A stretch of 64,000 nt of DNA from Sclerotiophoma versabilis (lineage: Eukaryota > Ascomycota > Dothideomycetes > Pleosporales > Didymellaceae), in assembly GCA_012274445.1 (NCBI GenBank), contig JAAROD010000033.1, positions 992,001 to 1,056,000 on the forward strand, written 5' to 3'. The translations under genes and the position numbers were made by a program. The notes under the pieces were generated by a model that saw only the letters and a program-made list of their open reading frames with translations, searched no databases and was not told the DNA's origin. Below are positions 56,962-64,000 of this stretch, one piece after another (position 1 is the stretch's first letter; each line of letters opens with the position of its first letter).

Positions 56962-57549
56962 TCACCATCGCAACGTTTCAAGCACAAGCGTTGGACTCTC
57001 AACATGGCAGTAAACACACCACTTATCCTCCGGTGTCAGAAATTCACAGGGGTAAATATTGGTATGCATGTCAGCTGCACCATCCACTTTGCCCAGGTGG
57101 GAAGGATGCACGCTAAGGCACGCCACCATCCCTCTTGGCCCTGACCCATCCCCCTCCCTCAAAGTCTTGTCGGGGGCTTGGAGATGCTTGATCACACGCC
57201 CACACACCTTGCAAGTGAGGGGAGGGATGTTTCCTCAATGTTTGCAAACAACGGGCGGAGCGAAGCATACCATGTTTCATAACTTGGACTTACCGTCATT
57301 ACAAAAGTTTGTTTTGCAGAGGGGGCGTGGCAATGCAGGCCTTGGCTTCATCATGCAGCATCGCTCGCACCGCTTGGCCGAAAACTCAGCTGCAAGTCTG
57401 TTTTCGTGACGTGCGGAGCGATGCAAGGCATCCACATGTTTGCCAGTGGCCCACAATACAGCTCGCCGTTGATGTGACCGATCTACCTGCCGCCGTGATG
57501 TGCTTCCGAGGAAGCGTGATGATGTCTTTAGACAGCGAGGCGTGGTCAA
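56962..57549 (-). CDS. Cysteine-rich putative zinc-binding protein, 5' end unresolved
   Basis: Two exons are supported: about 57549-57294 and 57233-56962, joined in phase 1 by a 60-nt intron with a GTAAGT donor and TTGAG acceptor. The join yields RCERCCMMKPRPALPRPLCK, then TNFCNDGNIPPLTCKVCGRV and, near the end, YPCEFLTPEDKWCVYCHVES. The spacing CxxCC, CxxxxC, CxxC and C...CxxC suggests two or more zinc sites. One CxxC is completed only by the splice, which supports the model. I do not recognise the family. The first exon has no clear in-frame ATG (the frame is open back to about 57613), so at least one upstream exon is missing; MMKPRPALP is a fallback start. Confidence 0.55.
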
Positions 57550-57657
57550 GCGGGGGTTGCACTGCTTCAGCGCCGCCTCGTGCGAGCCTCTGTCAGGTAG
57601 GGTTCTCTGTCATACAGATTCATCGCCTGGGGAATATGTCGTCGTGTGGGTCTGTTG

Positions 57658-58629
57658 TCATGTGGGATTTGTTGTCAGCTTTGGAGTGGAAAGAGACTCG
57701 AAGACATTGCCACTTTTGAGGACGTGCTGACCTGACATCCTGGACGACGTGCGGTGCGTTGTCGGCGGAGGCTTGCCTAGAGATGCCCAGAACAAATGTC
57801 TCGGTGGCAAGCGATGTGGGATTACAGCGGGCCGCTGCGGTTCTGAGAGAGGATGGTGGTGACCGGTGGTGAACTCCAGGGCCAAGAAGAGATCAATTGG
57901 GTGTCGATGCATATTGTGTGTAAAATACGAGGTTGCGGAATGCGGAGATACGAGATTCAATATGGCGGAGAGGGCAAAATATTGATCAGCGCACAACACC
58001 AATCGTACGCTGTTAGCGGTTGAGCGAAAGCATCCTCGTGCTGGCAGAGCATGTCCTTTGTGGATAATCTCCACCTCTTCCAGAAAGTCAGCAGAGACGA
58101 TAGAATGGTACTTGACGCTTGTTGAGATGCCAATGCCCGGCATACGGTGCGACATGAAGCTGACGTACTCTCCCACGACGTCCCGTTGTACCACGCTGAT
58201 AGAGTCGTGCAAGTCATACACTGGTGTACAGCACAGGGGCAAGCGGAACACAGCAAGGCGTGCAACAGCCCGATATTCGGAACACCGGTCTTGGAAATAC
58301 CACACTTGTTCTCCCATCGCAGTGGTTGCCTCTGAGAACGTGGTCAAGGAAGACAGAGTCATGTTAGATCCACGAGCTTTTGTGGGTCCGTCATGGTGAA
58401 TCTCACCCTGACGCTTGAACAACGGTGGAACAGCAAACAGAACTGGCTTGCAAACTAAGCATTGCCCGTTTGTCGCATCATGATGCTGGCAGGGCTCTTG
58501 TGCAGAAGGGCTGACGATCGCGGGCCGGTCAAATAACGCTTTCGTCTCGCAAGCGACCTGAAGTCGATCTCGGATTTTATTTCGCGCGGTACCCCCGACC
58601 CGCGCTCTCTGTCCTCCACCAGGGATCAT
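57658..58629 (-). CDS. Hypothetical 323-aa ORF
   Basis: A single open frame of 334 codons from 58662; the ATG at 58629 (MIPGGGQRARVGGTARNKIR) gives 323 aa. Composition is protein-like in the middle (TFSEATTAMGEQVWYFQDRC, GISTSVKYHSIVSADFLEEV) and it has a CxxC (NGQCLVCKP). The C-terminal 80 residues are His/Pro/Ser-rich and look less real, so splicing into the cysteine-rich gene just downstream is possible. No family recognised. Confidence 0.4.
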   Translation of the reverse strand: MIPGGGQRARVGGTARNKIRDRLQVACETKALFDRPAIVSPSAQEPCQHHDATNGQCLVCKPVLFAVPPLFKRQGEIHHDGPTKARGSNMTLSSLTTFSEATTAMGEQVWYFQDRCSEYRAVARLAVFRLPLCCTPVYDLHDSISVVQRDVVGEYVSFMSHRMPGIGISTSVKYHSIVSADFLEEVEIIHKGHALPARGCFRSTANSVRLVLCADQYFALSAILNLVSPHSATSYFTHNMHRHPIDLFLALEFTTGHHHPLSEPQRPAVIPHRLPPRHLFWASLGKPPPTTHRTSSRMSGQHVLKSGNVFESLSTPKLTTNPT

Positions 58630-58662
58630 TGTGGAGTGGTGGATGTTTGGAGAGCCTGACAC

Positions 58663-60051
58663 TAACTAGGTAGCTGCGCGGTCCCTAAAAGGGAGGAGGC
58701 ACGAGAATTTTCCTGCACCACCACCATGTATGCTGCAAAACAAAGTGTGGATCCTACCGTCCTACGACGTTTACTGCACTGCTTGCCTGCGACCTTCGGG
58801 GAATAGCTCTACAATTGGTGCCCAAGTGTATCGATCAGTTGAGACAGCGATGCAAGTTGCATGCCAGTAGACAGAATTAGTTTCGCTTCTCGGCACACGT
58901 GGCTGGCTCGTTGACTCTCTCCTTGTTATCGGCATAGGGTAACATCCTGAACGGTGCGCTTTTAGCGATCCGGTCTCAGTGGGATCCACCTTTTATCGGT
59001 CGAGTTCCCATACAAACTAGGTTCAAGGGTGATTGAGTCGAGATTGCCGTAGGGCCGGTGCTGCTTTTGGGATACGGAAGAAACTTCAGGCGCGGAAGGC
59101 CCCCTGAAATAGTGGGATTCGAACAACCTAAAGTTAGATATGTGCGGATGATGGCATCGAGCTCGGAAGCCAGAGAGCAGGTGGGTCTATCTCTCCTTGT
59201 TTTCAATAAGCTCCTCCTAACGATGGCGCATCCTCTTCCGGCGCGCGGCAGCCGTTGTCAGTGTGTCCGCCAATTGTCGTGTTGAGCCACCAGTGTCGAG
59301 CATGAAGAGTAGCATCACATCATCCCCACGTAGTTCGCCGGATGAACGACGGCAGGCTAGGGCTGCCGAGAGACTTCCACAAGCCACAGAAGGTTGTCGT
59401 TCGCCTCCTGTGAAGCCACCGCTGTTTCAACAGACTCGCAATAGCACTTCGACGGGAAGACCACAGCCCAGGCGAGCGCAGAACAGCGCAATGCCCCAGG
59501 TCCCGTCGGATACGATATTCAATTTCAACATCATGTCGCTTCAGTATCCTCTTGGTGGGGTTGCAGTTGAATCCATGTTCCTGCATTGAAGGCCGACCAT
59601 GCCGCTTTCCTCATCTTTGCCCAATCACAGTCCCGGTCAAGTCGAAGCGAATCCGGAGCTACGGGGCGAGAAATGATAGCGCGTAAGGCTCCAGGGATGT
59701 CCGCGACACAAGGCTTGGACTGTCTTGGGTTTGACCGGCTCTTGGCGAGGCAGGCTTCGATGCGCCATCGTCAAGTTTAGCAACCTGCATGCAGGGATCT
59801 GTCGCTGGTTGCCGGCCTTTCGTCCCTTCATAAACAGAGGATCCCTTTCGTCTTGCGTACCTCTTATTCTTCACCTTCTCTTTCGAAGTCTTAATTCCAG
59901 CCGCCTTTATTCGCGGTCCGTCTCTCGTTACCTCTCTCAAGACCATCCAGTTGTGAAGTCTTCATTGGCTCACACTTGTCATTCGCTCCCTTGAACCCTC
60001 AACACACTACCTCTAGTAATCCCGTAATACGAGCGCGAACCCTCGAACAAC
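58663..60051. other. Intergenic, promoter of the chitin deacetylase
   Basis: 1.4 kb. A Ser/Pro/Arg-rich plus-strand frame (59263-59589, 108 codons) ends with the more ordered FNFNIMSLQYPLGGVAVESM, but it has no family resemblance and I do not call it. The last 200 bp before the ATG at 60052 are CT-rich core promoter and leader. Confidence 0.4.
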
Positions 60052-62383
60052 ATGCATTTCTCCACACTCGCCGCCGTTGCGGCTATTGTCCCATTCGTCA
60101 GTGCTCATGGTGGTATGGGACTGCCCAAGATTGCTGGTATCAACATGCGAGACTTGAAGTCCCGTGACTTGCTTGCCAACCTCGAGGCTCGCATTGCTGA
60201 AGTCAGGACTGCTCATGCCCACGAGAACAGCTTGGCCGCCCGCCAGGATGACCGCCAGTGTGGTGCTGGTATTGGCTCTTGCCCCGCGGGACAGTGCTGC
60301 TCTGAGGCTGGATGTATGGTTTTACACTGCCAAACCACGGAATTCGTGATACTAACGAGGCACAGACTGCGGATCCGACGGTGACTACTGCTACTCTCCT
60401 GGTTGCAACTACAAGTACGGTCCTGGTTGCCCCGAAAACGTCACCCCCGCCGGTACCAATACCTCGTCTATTGCCCGTACCAAGGTTGGCTCTGTTGCTT
60501 ACGGTGGCGCTGGTATCTACAACTGCGTTACCCCTGGCACAGTTGCTCTGACATACGATGATGGCCCGCAGAAGGACTACACTACTCACGTCCTTGACGT
60601 CTTTAAGACATACAACGCTAAGGCTACCTTCTTCATCACTGGCAACAACATCAACAAGGGTGAAATCGATATCACTCCCGAGTACGTCAGTGTCATCAAG
60701 CGCATGGATTCCGAGGGCCACCATATCGCATCCCACACCTGGACCCACTTGGACTTGAGCGCTATCTCTTCCATCGACCGCAAGCAACAGATGTGGAAGA
60801 ACGAGATGGCTCTTCGCAACATTGTTGGCAAGATCCCTACCTACATGCGCCCTCCTTACTCCAGCTGCACAGCTGAGTCTGGCTGCGAGAAGGACATGGC
60901 CGACCTTGGTTACCACGTCACATACTTCGACGTTGACACCGACGATTACAACCAGGACGATGTCAACAAGATTCAGAACTCCAAGAACTACTTCAAGGGC
61001 AACATCACTGCCAACGGTGCATCTGCCGCCAACTCTGACTGGTTGAGCATTGGTCACGATATCCACTACCAGACCGTCTACAACCTCACTGACTTCATGC
61101 TGTCTACCATCACTGGTCTCGGCTACAAGGCTGTCACCGTTGGCGAGTGCCTCGGTGACCCTCAGGCGAACTGGTACCGCGCTGCTGGCGGTGCTGGTTC
61201 TGCTACCACCCAGGTAAGTTTATGATTTTGTGGTGTACAGCCTTCTCGAGAGCCGTCCTCGAGTCTCGTTCAAGCCTTCTTGAGAGTCGTCCTCAAGTTC
61301 TCCTATGTGTCATTGCGTCCAGCATTGTCATTCAAGCGCAGGCTTGAGAAAGGAAACTGATGGTTGAAAAAGTGATCCCACTGAGACCGATGGCCTGGGT
61401 TTGACTTTGGCGAACGTCAAGCTCAAGAGCCCCGTCCATCAGGCGCGGCATCGTCTGATCTCGAAGATGTCGACAAAACGACAAGGCCACTCCTCTCGAG
61501 AAATGGTTTCCACTCCTTCCCCACTGTTGTTATTTGGTGGCTTGCGTTGGCTTACTAGTTGTTTTGTGGACACTCATCTAACGTTATTATTAGCCCGCTA
61601 CTGGCACCAAGACTTCATCTGCTGCTGCTTCAACTGGAACAAAGAAGGTCTCCACCGACGGCATGTGCGGTTCTACCGCCGGTACCACCTGTCTCGGCTC
61701 TACTTTTGGGAACTGTTGCTCGCAATATTCGTTTTGTGGTGCCACCGTAAGTGTCTCCGACAACCGATATACAGTCATTCCAGACTAACAACTTTGCAGA
61801 CTGACCACTGCGGAACTGGTTGCCAGACTGGTTTCGGTAACTGCGGTGGCAACGGCGCTGTCTCTTCCAAAGCTGCCACCAGCACCGTGAAGCCTGCCAC
61901 TTCCACCGCTAAGACATCTGCCGCTGCTACTGCCACCTCTGCTTCCAAGGTCTCAACTGACGGTACTTGCGCTGGCACCGGCAAGCAGACTTGCCTTGGT
62001 TCTACCTTTGGGAACTGTTGCTCGCAATATTCGTTTTGTGGTGCCACCGTAAGTGTCTCCGACAACCAATATACAGTCATTCCAGACTAACAATTTTACA
62101 GACTGACCACTGCGGAACTGGCTGCCAGTCCGGCTTCGGTACATGCGGCTCTTCGTCTGCTTCCAAGGCTGCTACCCCCACCACCAAGGCTACTTCTACC
62201 AAGGCTGCTGCTACGTCTGCCGCCGCCAAGAAGGTCTCTACCGATGCTACTTGCGCTGGCACCAGCGGATTCACCTGCCAGGGCTCTTCGTGGGGAAATT
62301 GTTGCTCGCAATACGGATGGTGCGGTTCTGACTCTGGCCACTGCGGTACTGGTTGCCAGTCTGCCTTTGGTACCTGCGCTTAA
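60052..62383 (+). CDS. Chitin deacetylase (CE4) with one N-terminal and three C-terminal CBM18 modules
   Basis: Five exons, 60052-60313, 60366-61213, 61594-61746, 61800-62048 and 62102-62383, every junction in phase; 597 aa. A signal peptide (MHFSTLAAVAAIVPFVSAHG) leads to a first hevein-like CBM18 (QCGAGIGSCPAGQCCSEAGY, CGSDGDYC). Next is the CE4 NodB domain with TVALTYDDGP (catalytic base and metal Asp), HHIASHTWTHLDLS (metal His pair), MRPPYSSC and LSIGHDIHYQT. The C-terminal part has three CBM18 copies separated by Ser/Thr/Ala/Lys linkers, each with CCSQYSFCG or CCSQYGWCG. The enzyme deacetylates chitin to chitosan at the cell wall. Introns 3 and 4 interrupt modules 2 and 3 at the same position and are nearly identical. 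Intron 2 is unusually long (380 nt). Confidence 0.94.
61239..61297 (+). repeat. 25-bp direct repeat inside the long chitin deacetylase intron
   Basis: Units at 61239-61263 and 61273-61297, separated by 9 nt, differ at 3 positions, all C-to-T or G-to-A in the second copy. Both lie in intron 2 of the chitin deacetylase gene. Confidence 0.8.
61690..62147 (+). repeat. Tandem duplication of an intron-containing CBM18 segment
   Basis: Sequence from about 61690 to 61845 recurs at 61992-62147 (offset 302 nt). It includes the CBM18 core exon, the whole 53-nt intron and the start of the next exon. The two introns (61747-61799 and 62049-62101) differ at only three positions, each G:C in the first copy and A:T in the second. 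Confidence 0.9.
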
Positions 62384-62814
62384 GCGAGCGTATCCGGGAG
62401 TTGTTTTGGGTTGTAAAAAGTCGAAGTAGCGTCCAGCGTTGACGTACTTGTATAAAGCAAGCGAGATAGCATGATGAGTATATATAGCTCTTGGAATATC
62501 TATACAGTTCTATCTATCAATCGTATTTCAGGTGACTTGACTTGAGGTGAGGGAAAAAACCACCATCTGCATAGACTGCTGCCGCCAGCCAAAGTAACTG
62601 TAGAATGTCCGGTGGTATGTACTGACCGACATCCATGTCAAGCCTAACTAACTCTCTTACCGACACTATCTTTGCTATTATCCAGATTGCACCACCTATC
62701 CTTAAGATGTTTGACACCAAGCTGATCTCAAATATCAATCTCAACCAGGCAAAAAAACATAAGGTAATCTTACACTTCAGAATGACCAAATTCTCCATTA
62801 AAAAAAAAAGAGAT
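62384..62814. other. 3' flank of chitin deacetylase and of the tRNA gene
   Basis: No gene seen. AT-rich. A run of ten A on the plus strand at 62801-62810 is the T-run terminator of the minus-strand tRNA gene. Confidence 0.5.
62801..62810 (-). terminator. RNA polymerase III T-run terminator of tRNA-Thr
   Basis: Ten consecutive T residues on the minus strand, four bases past the tRNA 3' end, match the simple oligo-T terminator of Pol III genes. Confidence 0.85.
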
Positions 62815-62900
62815 GCCCTCTGCCAGAATCGAACTAGCGATCTTATCATTGCATACCGAGGTAATACTAGTGATACGCTTTACCACTAAGCCAAGAGGGC
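62815..62900 (-). tRNA. tRNA-Thr, anticodon AGU, with a 15-nt intron
   Basis: An 86-nt gene folds perfectly. The acceptor stem is GCCCTCT/AGAGGGC, the D stem GCTT/AAGC with an AGTGGTA loop, the anticodon stem TATCA/TGATA and the T stem GCTAG/CTGGC with loop TTCGATT. The seven-base anticodon loop CT-AGT-A...A is interrupted after position 37 by a 15-nt intron (62864-62850), the canonical intron place of eukaryotic nuclear tRNA genes. Internal A and B boxes (TGGCTTAGTGG, GTTCGATTC) are present. Anticodon AGT (A34 normally edited to inosine) reads threonine ACU/ACC. Confidence 0.95.
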
Positions 62901-64000
62901 TCATTGCTGAGCCAAGAGATTCCAACTATGCTGGATTGACTTGTGTTGTTTTGTCAAGATGTAAAATATATATTATAGACAAAAACTATTCAGTAGCGGG
63001 TCTTAGCATATCGCCGACTCATCCTCCAGCTTATTCCCGTGCTCAGTTCTGTGTTGAGTGGGCAGAGGTTTTGCCCGATGTTAGGCGAACGGGGATGGTC
63101 GAATCAGGTCTTCCTCCCTATGCAACACTAGCGGTTCGGCCCTCAACTGGTCCGCCAGCCTTCCGCTCTTCCAAACGTTCTGCAATACCAGACCTGTTGT
63201 CGTTATTCTTGATATGACTAGAATCCTTCATCGTCGCGATTGGACTCGAAGGCGGGAGCACTTGTTTGTAGATGCGCTTACAGTGATTGGCCTCTTTGGT
63301 GACGATGCGGCTCTGTCTTGTACTCCTTGCGCGACCCTGCATGTACGACTCGTCGATGCATGAGCACGTATTGAATAGACTTTGAACCACAGAATATATG
63401 CTGTCTGAACCGTGTCTCAGCTTTTTGGAAACTTTGTTCCGTCAGCCATCACCTGTTTGATCTACAACTCGTATATTGACCTTAATATGTTCAGACACTG
63501 GCGACGGCAGCTGAGAAACAGAGACTCCTGTGATGGCCGATCTCGAGCCGAAGTGCATATGGAAATTAGATTACCGCGCAGTATTCCAGGCTTAGGCGAA
63601 TGCACGATGGCTGAAAGGACACTCTGAGACCGGGCTCCTGATATGGTTATTGTGATCCAATCGAGGCGTCATGTGTGAGACCATGCCCAAAGCTCAAAGG
63701 CTGCTGTAAACGCCCCTGATGATTGCGATCGTATTTGCGAGCACGCACAATCTCGTACCAGCGATACAAAAAAGCATACCTCGAGTATCAGTGCGCAATT
63801 TAGAAGCAAGGCATGAATGCGCATGGACTCGGTTCCAGAATGAAATGTGGAGATGAAGTCTGGGGGAGACAGATTTCACATGAAAAGGCACGCTTAGCGC
63901 GAGTGCGCTAGCAGCCCGGAATCTGAGCCTCCTCTGCCCGCTGATCGTGCTCTCTCTTTCTTTCACCTTCCTAAAAAAAACAACCTGAACACCACACAAC
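62901..64000. other. Right-hand end of window, no supported gene
   Basis: 1.1 kb containing the upstream side of the tRNA gene. Frames at 63390-63118 (minus, 90 codons) and 63999-63694 (minus, 101 codons, possibly running out of the window) lack recognisable features. A truncated gene entering from the right cannot be excluded. Confidence 0.35.

Noticed and set aside
59095..59135. Possible tRNA T-arm (GTTCGAATC on the minus strand)
   Set aside because: The bases flanking the loop do not form a T stem and no acceptor or anticodon stem could be found.
61401..62090. Continuous 229-codon plus-strand frame across the end of chitin deacetylase
   Set aside because: It reads through two introns in the wrong frame; the true frame gives CBM18 modules with all cysteines and phase-0 junctions.
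1..64000. CRISPR arrays, phage genes, rRNA genes, intact transposons, secondary-metabolite backbone genes
   Set aside because: Looked for direct-repeat arrays, transposase or reverse-transcriptase motifs and PKS/NRPS/terpene-cyclase motifs in the frames; none were seen.

Overview
This window looks like nuclear DNA of a filamentous ascomycete (Pezizomycotina, most likely a Dothideomycete; the class is inferred from overall gene style). The evidence is the many short spliceosomal introns (about 43-75 nt, GTRNGT...CTRAY...YAG), monocistronic genes on both strands, fungal-specific proteins (DASH subunit Duo1, CBM18 chitin deacetylase, GPI-type secreted protein), and a tRNA gene with a short intron after position 37. 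I resolved many exon joins by hand, checking phase at each junction. Two clear genes have no long single-exon reading frame and were recovered by splicing: NTF2 at 7653-8321 and RPB10 at 50789-51257.

1-12 kb holds metabolic and housekeeping genes: a type-B carboxylesterase, a MetE-like zinc methyltransferase (minus strand), an extended SDR reductase, NTF2, a 3-ketoacyl-CoA thiolase and a small basic/acidic nucleolar-type protein. 11-25 kb holds the succinyl-CoA ligase beta subunit, a 2.1-kb gene-free stretch, a GPI-anchored-type secreted protein, a BTB-like protein, a 772-aa unknown and a Rog1-type DUF676 lipase.

25-38 kb is rich in cell-cycle and DNA-replication functions: a small 3-exon unknown, a TTL-domain protein, Mcm10 divergent from RNase H2 subunit B, a Sic1-like CDK inhibitor divergent from DASH subunit Duo1 with a perfect MluI cell-cycle box between them, and galactokinase.

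38-46 kb is gene-poor and accessory in character: a doubtful 200-aa ORF, a decayed coiled-coil gene with a frameshift and two in-frame stops, 2.4 kb without a gene, a secreted rhamnogalacturonan acetylesterase, short tandem and inverted repeats, and a small three-finger C2H2 protein.

46-57 kb returns to housekeeping: RCC1/RanGEF, a secreted 5'-nucleotidase-like phosphoesterase, RPB10 divergent from the U3-snoRNP WD protein Nan1/Utp17, and a PI-PLC-X-type phosphodiesterase. 57-64 kb holds a cysteine-rich putative zinc-binding gene, a lone 334-aa ORF, a multi-CBM18 chitin deacetylase whose last exons arose by tandem duplication, and tRNA-Thr(AGU). I found no CRISPR, phage, rRNA, intact transposon or secondary-metabolite cluster. 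No convincing new multi-gene system is visible. The best leads are the intron-bearing CBM18 duplication, the hidden cysteine-rich and C2H2 genes, the decayed coiled-coil gene, and the MCB-containing promoter shared by the Sic1-like and Duo1 genes.
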